64,000 nt of DNA from Acerihabitans sp035013185 (GTDB lineage Bacteria; Pseudomonadota; Gammaproteobacteria; Enterobacterales; Enterobacteriaceae), in NCBI RefSeq assembly GCF_035013185.1, contig NZ_JAYGJO010000015.1:1-64000 (forward strand), given 5' to 3'. Shown here one piece after another: positions 1 through 8,032 of this stretch (position 1 is the first letter of the stretch; each line of letters starts with the position of its first letter). The notes under the pieces were generated by a model, which worked only from the letters and a program-made list of their open reading frames with translations, was not told the DNA's origin and searched no databases. The position numbers and the translations under genes are program-made.

Positions 1-131
1 GTAATAATACTCAGATTTTAATAATTATCCCATTTACCAATGACAGATACATTGCCCATCAGTTATCCTGAATGATAGGGTCATTATGCTGATTTACATG
101 CATGTCGTTGGCATCAAAATGAGGGTAAAAA

Positions 132-878
132 ATGAGCGATGTGTTTATAGAAAAAACCAAAAGAGCAATACAGGACAGAGCTGGAAACAGGTGTTCAAAT
201 CCTGATTGTAGGGTACTAACTTCCGGGCCAAATGCGCATCCAGAAAAATCAACTAAGACTGGCGTCGCGGCTCATATTACTGCCGCGTCTCCAGGAGGTG
301 CAAGATTCGACCCATCGCTGACAACAGAACAACGAAGGTCAGCAGAAAACGGTATTTGGTTATGCCAAACTTGTGCTCATTTCATTGACACAGATTATTT
401 AAATTACCCAGTGCAACGTTTATATGAATGGAAATTTCAAGCTGAATTTGATGCTGAATGTGAAATTAAACGTCTCCCTAAAAAAACATCATCCACTGAC
501 GGATCACGCTCTCGCGAAAACCAAGAGGAGGGATGGATATGTCCTTTCTGTGGGACGGTTGTTGGACTCGGAAAATTTGTTTGCTTGGGATGCCATGCAG
601 AAGTAGTTCCCGGATTAACTAAAAATGAACGAGTTGAGCAAGCTAAAACCGGGATGATGGCTGGCTTCGCGTTATCCGCTATATTTTTATATATACTGCC
701 AAGCTGGATCTTATCGTATTTTGAATTATCAATTTCATTTTCCGGTAATAGGTTTTTATTTTTATTCATTTTTATAAGTGCAATTATTACCTTTGCTTGC
801 GGAAGGGTATTTGTATATTTTTCTGAAAAATCAAGAATGCAAAATCCCCCTAGATTTTTCCGTAGTTCAGTCAGGTAG
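132..878 (+). CDS. HNH-like / zinc-ribbon membrane protein
   Basis: A 248-residue protein in three parts. Residues 15-105 look like an HNH-type nuclease domain: Cys21/Cys26 and Cys78/Cys81 can hold a zinc, His48 sits in an AAH motif, and the stretch around residues 46-75 (AAHI, then SPGG, then ENGIWLC) is typical of HNH domains in bacterial defence genes. Residues 135-158 form a zinc ribbon with CPFC (137-140) and CLGC (151-154). Two hydrophobic helices follow at about 173-197 and 207-229. The start is chosen from GAGGG about nine bases upstream. The role is not known; a membrane-anchored nuclease acting in defence is an inference from the HNH subtype and the island setting. Base composition is AT-rich compared with the core genes. 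Confidence 0.6.
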   Translation: MSDVFIEKTKRAIQDRAGNRCSNPDCRVLTSGPNAHPEKSTKTGVAAHITAASPGGARFDPSLTTEQRRSAENGIWLCQTCAHFIDTDYLNYPVQRLYEWKFQAEFDAECEIKRLPKKTSSTDGSRSRENQEEGWICPFCGTVVGLGKFVCLGCHAEVVPGLTKNERVEQAKTGMMAGFALSAIFLYILPSWILSYFELSISFSGNRFLFLFIFISAIITFACGRVFVYFSEKSRMQNPPRFFRSSVR

Positions 879-1345
879 CCCTCTAGGTATTGGATCATTT
901 CTAGGGGGGGAATACAATTAGCCGTCGTGACTATATAGACAACTATATCAATAATAGTCGATAATTTTTCCGAGCAATATATACAGGCAATAGTTAACTT
1001 CTGTCGCAACCAAGAAAATCTTACGACTATACTACTCTTATGAACCGCCTGTTAACCATCTTCCGGCGTGAAGTGGTTTACTGAATTTGGCCACCTGAAT
1101 AGAGATGTGAAACGTCTGCTTATGGCACTTTGCAGTCGGCAACAAAGGAACTCTCTTCGATTTTTTTTACAGTCGTTTGACAGGGAATATGCACTAAACC
1201 ATTTAACTTGCATCATGATAAAGCAAGTTTTCATTATTTCAGTAATCAACTATTTTGTACGCCTACAAGCCGGTGGCTTAGGTCAACTCGCCCTAAGGCC
1301 TGTTTTAACTGTGTGCGTAAAGAATGTTTAAGGGCTGGCAAATGC
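879..1345. other. Intergenic stretch, no gene seen
   Basis: About 470 bases between the HNH-like gene and a small minus-strand gene. It is AT-rich, has only short unsupported frames, and I see no RNA gene, repeat or recognisable protein remnant in it. Confidence 0.4.
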
Positions 1346-1368
1346 AAAAAAAGCCCCGAAAGGCTTTT
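1346..1368 (-). terminator. Rho-independent terminator of the 42-aa gene
   Basis: A 7-bp stem (AAAAGCC / GGCTTTT on the minus strand) with a 6-base loop, running into seven consecutive Ts on the minus strand. It lies 26 bases after the stop of the small gene at 1395-1523 and fits an intrinsic terminator of that gene. Confidence 0.75.
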
Positions 1369-1394
1369 GTGTTATTCACTTCTTAGTGACGTTT

Positions 1395-1523
1395 TTATGG
1401 TTTGGGATTTTTGCTAGGTTTTACCTTTGGGTTATTTCCCGGAGTTTTTTTGTTATCACGTTGACGTTGATCAGGTTGTCCTGTCGAATCAGCAATTCGC
1501 TTTGGACCAGGCTTAAGCCCCAT
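1395..1523 (-). CDS. Small basic Pro/Lys-rich protein (42 aa)
   Basis: A 42-codon reading frame on the minus strand that a length cut-off would miss. It starts MGLKPGPKRIADS and ends KPSKNPKP. It is rich in Lys, Pro, Asn and Gln, has no hydrophobic segment and is probably unstructured. Support comes from its surroundings: AAGGAGAA lies seven to eight bases before the ATG, a candidate sigma-70 promoter lies upstream, and a clean terminator follows. That set of signals is hard to get by chance. The function is unknown. A free-standing transcription unit next to island genes suggests a regulator or a nucleic-acid-binding peptide, but this is a guess. Confidence 0.65.
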   Translation of the reverse strand: MGLKPGPKRIADSTGQPDQRQRDNKKTPGNNPKVKPSKNPKP

Positions 1524-1564
1524 GATAATTCTCCTTAACGTTTAAGAGGGAATTCCTCATGTTT

Positions 1565-1593
1565 AAAATATGGTCAACCATGAACTTTATCAA
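1565..1593 (-). promoter_or_regulatory. Candidate sigma-70 promoter for the 42-aa gene
   Basis: On the minus strand TTGATA (1593-1588) and TATTTT (1570-1565) are separated by exactly 17 bases. They lie about 40 bases before the ATG of the small gene. The match is good for -35 and fair for -10. Confidence 0.45.
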
Positions 1594-1947
1594 GAGATCT
1601 TTTTGGCAAATCTGAGAAGTGATCCATGTCCAATCCTCAACAGTATCTACCAGGGTGCACATGACCTGCTCTCGATTGAATAGTATATAGTAAGTCAGAA
1701 ACGTCCGGTCTTGGCACTGAGCTGACAGTCAGAGCTGATCGGACCCAGAGTAGTAAGGATGCCATATCAAGTAAGAGTCAGGGCACTTTGTGACAACTTT
1801 TCATGCTGAGATAGATTATCTGCCGTGGCGGGCGGAAAGTAAAAATCCTGCCGTATAAATTTTCTCAGCCACATATAGAGTTGTTTACTGACGTCAATGC
1901 CGTATCGACGCACCTTAGGCGGGTAATCCGCTTAAGGAGTGTTCACC
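1594..1947. other. Intergenic stretch, no gene seen
   Basis: About 350 bases between the small-gene promoter and the ICE-type genes. No coding, RNA or repeat feature is supported. The end contains the ribosome binding site AAGGAG (1934-1939) of the next gene. Confidence 0.35.
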
Positions 1948-2352
1948 ATGATCAAACTCATCGGTTGTTTGCCCGCACTGTGCTTGTCTGCAGGCGCATT
2001 CGCCGGCACGGTTATCTACACCGATAGCACCCATCCCGTATCCTTTACGCCCTCCGATACCTCAATTATTTTTCTCGATGCGCCGGACCGCCAGCAGGTT
2101 GAGCTGTTTGGCTCTTTGCCGTCCGATGCCGCACTGGCTGAAACTCAGGTACGTGGATCGTTGGTTTCACCGTCATTTAAAGCTCGCGAGCAGCGACTGG
2201 CCAGCGCCTACCAGGGAGTGATCAAAGCCTGGTCGCTGGGCCTGGAAAAATACCCGGCTGTGGTATTTGACGATAAATGGGTAGTGTACGGCACCACCGA
2301 TGTTGGTTTGGCCACACAGCAGATGAATGCCTGGCGGGAGGTGAATCAATGA
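1948..2352 (+). CDS. ICE conjugation protein, PFL_4709 type (TIGR03757-like)
   Basis: A 134-residue secreted protein with a signal peptide (hydrophobic residues 4-18, cleavage near AFAG). It matches in pattern the small periplasmic proteins of the type IV secretion system of SPI-7/ICEclc-like integrative conjugative elements (TIGR03757 family, PFL_4709): VIYTDSTHPV near the N-terminus, an LDAPDRQQVEL segment and a C-terminal PAVVFDDKWVVYGTTDV block like a thioredoxin-type strand. ATG 1948 is preferred over the upstream GTG because AAGGAG precedes it by eight bases. The gene overlaps the next one by four bases (ATGA), as in intact elements, so this pair is a surviving piece of a transfer operon. 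Confidence 0.75.
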   Translation: MIKLIGCLPALCLSAGAFAGTVIYTDSTHPVSFTPSDTSIIFLDAPDRQQVELFGSLPSDAALAETQVRGSLVSPSFKAREQRLASAYQGVIKAWSLGLEKYPAVVFDDKWVVYGTTDVGLATQQMNAWREVNQ

Positions 2353-3110
2353 CCCTGATCCCCCCGAGTTCTCGGCGTGTGCTGCTAGTCAGCCTGTTAG
2401 CCGGCAGCAGTCTGTGCCTGGCGAATATCAACACCGCCAGTCTGGTCACCAGTGCGGCCAGCGTTTCGTGCATCAGTTGGAAGGTAAAAGGCATTTGTTA
2501 TTGGTTGTTGTGCACGCCGTTCGGCTGTTCGGTTAAAACCTCCGTTAAGGTTGAGCATTTTATTCCCGAAGCGGTTGTTTCCGCCTATAGCGGTCCCGGT
2601 GAGAACCCCTGGACGGAAATGTCGAGCGTTAGCGCAGCGGCCGGTGGGGCTGAAAGCAGCATCACCGGCGCACTGGCTGGCGCCAGTACTGGCGGCGGTC
2701 AGCAGGAAATGAAAGCCCCCGGGTTGCGTAAGCAGAACCTGCACTTTTTTTATGCCGACGCTTATGGCCACCCGGCAACAACGCTGATTGGCGGACAGAT
2801 AGCCGGTTACTCCTGTCAGTCCGCCGCTGCGCCGTTCACACCCTATTTTGCCAGTTCCCTTGATGCCCTGGTCTGGCGCAGCGGGTTGCCGGAGTCGTTA
2901 TATCCGGAGGCGTTGGTTCCGGGCCAGCGTGAGCTGGGTAGCCAGGCCAGTGCCAATATGTGGGGCAATATTTATCCCCGCAGCGGTTTTGTCACCCAGC
3001 AGGATAGCTATAAGTCCGCTGCGGTGGTGGCGCAGCGCGTGGCCGATGTGATCACCCGCCAAGGCCAGCCGCATGTTTACCAACCGCTGGTCGGCCAGCG
3101 GCGGCATTAG
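2349..3110 (+). pseudogene. Truncated ICE conjugation protein, PFL_4710 type (TIGR03756-like)
   Basis: A 253-residue protein with an N-terminal signal peptide. It resembles the TIGR03756 (PFL_4710) family of ICE type IV secretion components: Cys-containing CISWKVKGICYWLLCTPFGC, a VKVEHFIPE motif and a PYFASSLDALVWRSG block. Family members are, from memory, usually longer and are followed by the PFL_4711 gene. Here the frame stops at 3110 just after VYQPLVGQR, and no downstream transfer gene follows. I therefore treat it as C-terminally truncated. It is translationally coupled to the preceding gene by ATGA. Together they are the only recognisable conjugation genes in the window. Confidence 0.65.
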
Positions 3111-3537
3111 CGATGGCCTGTTTTACTCCATCGGCGGTGGTTCGGTGATTGTATTCACGCAACAGCATCTCGCGGCTCACCAGCCCGAGGCGCTGGCCGA
3201 AGGAAGGGGACCGTCGCATTAATGCATTGGACCTTTGCGTAGAATGAAGAACTGAACATCACACCGTCGCACAGCCGAACGTAGGTGAGTCATACCGATT
3301 CATTCAACAACGCCTGTCGTTTTAAAAATCCGACTATGTTATGCGTAGAACCACACCACGCATAACGCCAGGAAACCGACACATTGCATCCTTCGCTGCC
3401 ACACGAATACGTCATGATCACATGCGCGCCCGCATGATTTTGCAAGCCGCATTCCAGTTTAGCGTTACGCCATGCTTACCGTGGTAAAATCCCTTGCAAC
3501 GCGTTGTCGTTAACGGTATTTTTTAGCTGCGCTTGCA

Positions 3538-3790
3538 AAATCAGGCGTCGGGATTGGTCTCCTGAAATTACTTCGTTGGCGACATAGGGCGCATATGCGT
3601 CTTTTTTTATGTCATGTGTTCGGCTCTGGAGGCGATAACTTATCGCTTTACCATTCTATGGTGGGCTGGGCGGGGGCGCCGCAAGGTGCGCCGGCAGCCA
3701 ACGAGGCCGGTAAGACCAACTCCGCTCAGCCCATCACCCACAAGATTGGTCTCTTCAGTGGTGGGAAAATAAATCTCTCGTTGGAGGCTG
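3538..3790 (+). other. Ash/Icd-like leader reading frame (remnant)
   Basis: The frame reads AKSGVGIGL, then FLCHVFGSGGDNLSLYHSMVG, then WAGAPQGAPA. This pattern resembles the Ash / host-cell-division-inhibitor Icd-like proteins of P4-type satellites and islands. It has no convincing start codon upstream, because a stop interrupts the frame at about 3510. An internal ATG is at 3595. The same DNA in copy 2 (33244 onward) is in frame with the following gene, but here it is not. Function unknown; possibly a regulatory leader rather than a protein. Confidence 0.35.
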
Positions 3791-3794
3791 CCTT

Positions 3795-4265
3795 ATGGCT
3801 ACTATCCCCACTCAAACTCACGCGTTACTCTCCATCCCGTTCGATTCAACCACCGATTTCACCGTTCTGGCTGGCCATTGTGAAAACCTGGCCGACGCGT
3901 TGCTACAAAGTGACGATCCGGCGCAGCGCCAAGCACTCTGCCGACGGCTTACCGATTGCCTGGGGCAGTTGCTCTCGACATTGGACGACCCCATCCCGCC
4001 TCATCTGATTGACAGCCTGACCGTGGATGACCGGCCCATGACTTCACTTTGCTTTGAGCCCGATGCCGATCTGCTCTGCGGGTACAGCCAGGCGCTAGCG
4101 CAGTTGTTGTCGGAACAGACATTATCGCCAGAGATGGAGCCGATTCTTTCCGGGTTGTTGTTTGATTTGGTGGTGTATTTCGCCGAGGAACTGCGAGCAC
4201 CGCGCTGGATACGTACCGCTAACGGGGTAAAATTTATAGAGGAGCTGGATGCTGGATATAGTTAA
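3795..4265 (+). CDS. Island hypothetical protein, copy 1 (156 aa)
   Basis: An acidic, leucine-rich, mostly helical 156-residue protein without signal peptide or membrane segments. I do not recognise the family. ATG 3795 has GGAGG eight bases upstream. A near-identical paralogue is encoded at 33463-33951; the two differ at scattered positions and at the extreme C-terminus (LDAGYS here, LDRVQEYALP there). Both copies are followed by a hairpin and the 3' end of tRNA-Phe. The conserved position at the tRNA-proximal end of two tandem islands suggests a role tied to the element (maintenance or regulation), but nothing in the sequence shows the activity. Confidence 0.6.
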   Translation: MATIPTQTHALLSIPFDSTTDFTVLAGHCENLADALLQSDDPAQRQALCRRLTDCLGQLLSTLDDPIPPHLIDSLTVDDRPMTSLCFEPDADLLCGYSQALAQLLSEQTLSPEMEPILSGLLFDLVVYFAEELRAPRWIRTANGVKFIEELDAGYS

Positions 4266-4291
4266 GTAAAACTGAATACCTTGAAAGCAAA

Positions 4292-4313
4292 AAACCAGCC
4301 GCTAGGCTGGTTT
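4292..4313 (+). terminator. Terminator after island hypothetical protein copy 1
   Basis: A 9-bp perfect stem (AAACCAGCC / GGCTGGTTT) with a 4-base loop, followed by TCTTT. It is conserved at 33959-33980 in the second copy with only a loop change. Confidence 0.7.
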
Positions 4314-4323
4314 CTTTAAATCA

Positions 4324-4339
4324 TGGTGCCCGGACTCGG
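4324..4339. repeat. Putative att site: copy of the tRNA-Phe 3' end
   Basis: TGGTGCCCGGACTCGG is identical to the 16 bases at 34004-34019, which are the 3' end (with CCA) of the minus-strand tRNA-Phe gene. The match stops immediately afterwards. It is the expected remnant of site-specific integration at tRNA-Phe and marks the left limit of the proximal island (about 29.7 kb between sites). Confidence 0.8.
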
Positions 4340-4576
4340 GGTCATTCAGTTTTCTATTAAATTGAATTCCATCATAAATTTTATCCCCGCCGGTTGTCAA
4401 GACCCGCAGATTGACCCGTATTTTTGCTGGTAGATCAAAAAGGTGGGTCGGTGGCACGGTAATAAGTCCGGTTCGTTCCTTTGGTTCGATTCCCCATGCT
4501 TTCATTAAATCGTAATGACATCAGCGCTACGTGTGCTGGATAATTAATATCTAAGGACCGCCCGGAGGATTGCATC

Positions 4577-4870
4577 ATGCCAGCGACCAATGGCGTTTCT
4601 GACAAGTGTGAGACGTTGAATTTACGTATCAAACCTGCCGAGCGCGATCTTATCGATCGAGCGGCGAAGGTTAAAGGGAAAAACCGTACTGACTTTGTGC
4701 TGGAGGCCGCGCACGCCGCCGCAGAGGAAGCGCTGATCGAGCAGCGCATCATTATGGCGGACCCGGACGCCTATCAGGAATTTCTGGCTCGTCTGGATCA
4801 AGCTCCTGCTCCGAACGCCGCGCTGTGTAAAACCATGCAAACGCCTGCGCCGTGGGAGCGGAAAAGTTGA
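4577..4870 (+). CDS. DUF1778 antitoxin (TacA-like)
   Basis: A 97-residue protein with the ribbon-helix-helix pattern of DUF1778 antitoxins: ETLNLRIKPAERDLIDRAA, then KNRTDFVLEAA. The C-terminal ALDQ/PDAYQEFLARLD segment of this family binds and blocks a GNAT toxin. It overlaps the downstream GNAT gene by four bases, which is the standard operon layout of type II acetyltransferase toxin-antitoxin pairs (TacAT, AtaRT, KacAT). The N-terminal domain is expected to repress the operon promoter, which should lie in 4500-4570. It may stabilise the island. Confidence 0.85.
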   Translation: MPATNGVSDKCETLNLRIKPAERDLIDRAAKVKGKNRTDFVLEAAHAAAEEALIEQRIIMADPDAYQEFLARLDQAPAPNAALCKTMQTPAPWERKS

Positions 4871-5355
4871 TCTTAGCCCCTGGGCCTCTTCAGGCTGGAC
4901 ACGTCTTATACTCATTCTGTTGCGGCGGGGAGTCTATGGACAACTGGCTAAAACAGCGGGCGATGAAAAATCAGCTAACTGGCGCATCCCGAACGTTCGT
5001 CTGCTGCGACGACTCGAAGGTGACGGCGTATTACTCGATGGCGTCCAGTGCTGTGATGACCAATGCCGCGCCTGGATGCTTTCGCCGCAATATGCCTGAT
5101 CCGATCCCGATCGCGGTGTTGGGCCGTTTGGCGGTAGATACATCATCGCACGGTCAGGGCGTCGGGCGGGCACTGGTGCGGGATGCCGGGCTACGGGTGA
5201 TTCAGGTGGCAGAAACTATCGGTATTCGTGGAATGTTGGTTCATGCACTGTCTGATGAGGCGCGGGAATTTTATCTGCGGGTCGGGTTTGAACCTTCGCC
5301 GATTGATTCGATGATGTTGATGGTGACATTAGGAGATTTGGTGGGGAGCATTTGA
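4867..5355 (+). CDS. GNAT toxin (TacT-like tRNA acetyltransferase)
   Basis: A 162-residue GNAT-fold protein. It has the toxin hallmark after the start (LAPGPLQAGH, then FCCGGESMDNWLKQRA), the acetyl-CoA loop GRLAVDTSSHGQGVGRALVRDA, and the C-terminal REFYLRVGFEPSP with the catalytic Tyr region. TacT-type toxins acetylate the amino group of charged tRNAs and stop translation. I choose TTG 4867 because GGAG lies eight bases upstream and the start overlaps the antitoxin stop (TTGA). A GTG at 4852 is also possible. All key motifs appear intact, so the pair is probably active. Confidence 0.85.
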   Translation: MILAPGPLQAGHVLYSFCCGGESMDNWLKQRAMKNQLTGASRTFVCCDDSKVTAYYSMASSAVMTNAAPGCFRRNMPDPIPIAVLGRLAVDTSSHGQGVGRALVRDAGLRVIQVAETIGIRGMLVHALSDEAREFYLRVGFEPSPIDSMMLMVTLGDLVGSI

Positions 5356-5464
5356 TTTCTTCCGTATAAAGCGATTTATTCCTCGGTATAGCGGGTCTTT
5401 TCATGGCAGGATTGTCTCTTTTGTAAGGGAAAGAAGGGCAGAAAACCCCATGAAACGGTAAGAC

Positions 5465-6049
5465 TAAATTCAAGTGGGGACTACAGCTGGACTGGGTTCT
5501 TCTACCGCAACGCCTGTTAGGCAAGAAGGCCATGGATAATGAGATCCTGAAAGAGGCCGTGGAGTATGGCCGGGAAAAAAATGGATTGCGCATCGCCCTT
5601 GTTACCCGGGGACGACGACTTACCCTGGTGAGTCAGTCGTTGGGCGTGTCGCGTGCGCAGCTATCCGTTCTTGTCCATCGTAAACCCGCCTGGCAGGATG
5701 GGCGACGGAATCGTCCAACTGATGACGGTGAGTTGGTGATGCGTATCCAGCAGGCGGTGGCCGATGTACCGACTTACGGTTATCGGCGATACTGACACCG
5801 CGAACAACGGCAGTCAGGAGTCCGCAAAGTAACGGCATAGCGGAAAGCTTCGTAAAGACGATAAAGCGTGATTATATCGGCATGATGCCAAAACCGGATA
5901 GCCAGATAGCGATACCGAATCTGGCGATAGCGTTCGAGCACTATAACGAACACTATCCGCATAGCGCATTGGGCTACCGTTCACCACGCGAACATCAACG
6001 CCGTCGGATAATGAAAAACGTAGGCGGGAAAAAGCGTCTGGATCTATAG
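5465..6049 (+). mobile_element. IS2-like (IS3 family) remnant with internal deletion
   Basis: The frame from about 5510 gives the OrfA tail (RLLGKKAMDNEILKEAVEYG) and then the start of OrfB (LTLVSQSLGVSRAQL, ADVPTYGYRRY). Directly after this, from 5793, another frame gives the far C-terminal part of the same transposase: TAVRSPQSNGIAESFVKTIK, then HYNEHYPHSALGYRSP, ending at 6047. The middle of the integrase, including the first catalytic Asp residues, is missing, so the element is dead. No clear terminal inverted repeats were found. It separates the toxin-antitoxin pair from the LysR gene. Confidence 0.75.
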
Positions 6050-6141
6050 GGGCAAATCCACTGTAGTTAAGCTCCAGACTCAGGATAAGCAGTGATGAAA
6101 GGTCGGATAAAGCGCTATATATCAGAGGGAGTCTGTTTTTT

Positions 6142-7038
6142 ATGCGATTTGATATTGTTGATTTGCGTCTGTTTCTAAACGTGTATAAGGCTGGAAGCAT
6201 CACCGGCGGCGCTGCGCTGTCAAACCTGACCTTGCAGTCGGCCAGCGAGCGCATTCGCGGTATGGAAGGCGAGCTCGGCGTTCCGTTGTTTAGCCGTTCG
6301 AGAAAAGGCGTGAAGCTGTCAGATGCGGGATATTCGTTGGTCAACCATGCCAATATCGTATTGCAGCAGGTTGACCATATGCGCAGTGAATTGCACCAAT
6401 ATGGCAAAGGGCTGCGCGGGCATATCAATCTATTATGTAACTCTTCGGCACAGAGCGAATTTTTACCCGCTCTGATCGGGCCTTATTTACTCAGTAATCC
6501 CAACATTTCCATTTCCGTTAAAGAGATGCTTAGCTACGACATTGTCGCGGCAGTTAAGAATCAAATGGCGAATTTAGGCATCGTGGCCGACTCGACCCAG
6601 TTGAACGGACTGGCCTCACTCCCTTTCAGTGATGACGAACTGGTGGTGTTTGCACCGGCAAAAGGCCGTTGGCATGATACCGAAAGCACGACGTTTGAAG
6701 AGATCGTCACGGCCGAATTTATCGGATTATCCGAAGGGAGCGCGCTTCAGGAGCATATCGAAGATCACGCCAAAAAGTTGGGGCACCGCCTTAATTACCG
6801 TGTCCGTATGACCACGTTTGATGCCGTTATGCAGGTCGTCAGCAGCGGCGTCGGTATCGCGATTATCCCGAGGCATGCCACTGAGCGTTATTGTCATCAC
6901 CATAGCTGCAAAATTATCCGCCTGTCAGAACGTTGGGCTGACCGAAAACTGATCATTTGTGCGCGGGATTTCGCCGATCTTCCCGGTTATATAAAGGAGT
7001 TTGTGGATTTCCTGGCGCAACACCCGACCGATTCATAG
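6142..7038 (+). CDS. LysR-family transcriptional regulator
   Basis: 298 residues. The N-terminal winged helix-turn-helix is clear (residues 4-64: DLRLFLNVYKAGSITGGAA, then SERIRGMEGELGVPLFSRS), followed by the usual effector domain ending in VSSGVGIAIIPRHA. GAGGGA lies upstream of the ATG. It converges on a TauE/SafE exporter gene and precedes a SfnB-like flavoprotein. The grouping suggests regulation of sulfur-compound use, or of the biosynthetic operon further right. The target is not shown by the sequence. Confidence 0.85.
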   Translation: MRFDIVDLRLFLNVYKAGSITGGAALSNLTLQSASERIRGMEGELGVPLFSRSRKGVKLSDAGYSLVNHANIVLQQVDHMRSELHQYGKGLRGHINLLCNSSAQSEFLPALIGPYLLSNPNISISVKEMLSYDIVAAVKNQMANLGIVADSTQLNGLASLPFSDDELVVFAPAKGRWHDTESTTFEEIVTAEFIGLSEGSALQEHIEDHAKKLGHRLNYRVRMTTFDAVMQVVSSGVGIAIIPRHATERYCHHHSCKIIRLSERWADRKLIICARDFADLPGYIKEFVDFLAQHPTDS

Positions 7039-7041
7039 CCG

Positions 7042-7758
7042 CTACTTAATCGCCATATAAGCGCCCAACGCGATTAATCCGATAAAAAAACAGCGGCGGA
7101 AGGTGAGTTCGCTGATCACCTTGCGCAGGTATTGACCGGCATACATTCCTACAATCGCTGGGATCAGCGCAATGGCGGATAAATAATAGTCAACGTGATC
7201 CAGCTTGCTGTCCAATGACAAATGTATCGCCAGCGCGATAGTTGAAGCCGTAAACGCCAGTCCGAGCGCCTGAACAAGATCGTTTTTATTTAGCTGAAGC
7301 GATTGCAGGTAGGGGACCGCTGGAATAACGAAAACGCCGGTTGCAGCAGTAATAGTGCCGGTAATACAACCCACTAGTGGTGAAAGCCATTTCTCTGATT
7401 TACCCGGGGACGGGAGTTTCGTGGCAATAAGTCCCCAAAGGCCATACATAATAAGAACGATACCCAATGCCACTTCAGTCCATGAGGATGTAGACGTTAA
7501 GCCGGGTAACACACTGAATAGCGTGCCAATGAAAATCCCTGCGATAAATCCCCATAACCTTTTAATTAAATTAAGAAATGCGGGGCCGATGAAGAGTTGC
7601 CATATATTCGTCACCAGAGACGGAATAATTAACAAACTGGCTGCGCTGGCCGGCGCCATAACGACGGTTAATAAACCCATGGATATCGTCGGCAACCCCA
7701 GCCCAATCACACCTTTCACTATTCCGGCCAATAGGAATACGGACATAATGGTAATCAC
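7042..7758 (-). CDS. TauE/SafE-family membrane transporter
   Basis: A 238-residue membrane protein with about seven to eight hydrophobic helices and the duplicated TauE/SafE signature: GIVKGVIGLGLPTIS near the N-terminus and GCITGTITAATGVFVIP at mid-length. This family exports sulfite, sulfoacetate or other small organic anions. I choose the GTG start at 7758 because AGGGGG precedes it; an upstream GTG at 7782 has no such site. It is transcribed away from the SfnB-like gene, with a shared 270-base AT-rich promoter region, and converges with LysR. Confidence 0.8.
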   Translation of the reverse strand: MITIMSVFLLAGIVKGVIGLGLPTISMGLLTVVMAPASAASLLIIPSLVTNIWQLFIGPAFLNLIKRLWGFIAGIFIGTLFSVLPGLTSTSSWTEVALGIVLIMYGLWGLIATKLPSPGKSEKWLSPLVGCITGTITAATGVFVIPAVPYLQSLQLNKNDLVQALGLAFTASTIALAIHLSLDSKLDHVDYYLSAIALIPAIVGMYAGQYLRKVISELTFRRCFFIGLIALGAYMAIK

Positions 7759-8032
7759 TTGATTCCCCCTGTTATATGACACCGAGCTTTATATCTTTGA
7801 TAGCAGGGATATTAAGTGGAGCAATAATTCCTGTATATGAGTTTTTCGCTGAGGGTATATCAAGGAAAAACTGATTTTAGTATTTACCATGATATACGTG
7901 AATACATGGCGTAACAGAAAATGGCCTGATCAGGATTTTCCTTAGGATATCAACGGAAATAATTAAGTAAGAACATCTCATTAACGATTAATATACCTGT
8001 TCTGAAAAGTAACCACTCCGGAGTCATGTGCT
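7759..8032. promoter_or_regulatory. Divergent promoter region, tauE-like / sfnB-like
   Basis: An AT-rich intergenic stretch between divergently transcribed genes. No gene is present. Control of both genes by the adjacent LysR protein is plausible, but I could not pick out a convincing operator. Confidence 0.35.

Larger units (their letters stand above)
3335..4339. repeat. Direct repeat copy 1 (tRNA-Phe-proximal island module)
   Basis: About 1,005 bases that recur, with a modest number of mismatches and small indels, at 33003-34019. Order in both copies: a GTTATGCGT...ACGCATAAC inverted repeat, a conserved non-coding stretch, an Ash/Icd-like reading frame, a hypothetical gene, a terminator hairpin and the 16-bp tRNA-Phe end. 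Copy 1 therefore marks the end of a second island that once faced the tRNA-Phe gene. Confidence 0.85.

Noticed and set aside
1068..1331. 87-codon plus-strand frame after the HNH-like gene
   Set aside because: No start signal, no recognisable domain, AT-rich region.
3055..3219. 53-codon minus-strand frame MRRSPSFGQRLGLVSREM...
   Set aside because: No ribosome binding site or recognisable family, and half of it lies opposite the PFL_4710-like gene. It could be the start of a lost gene, but support is too thin.
4302..4505. 67-codon minus-strand frame beside the att copy
   Set aside because: It overlaps the terminator and the att site and lacks any supporting signal.
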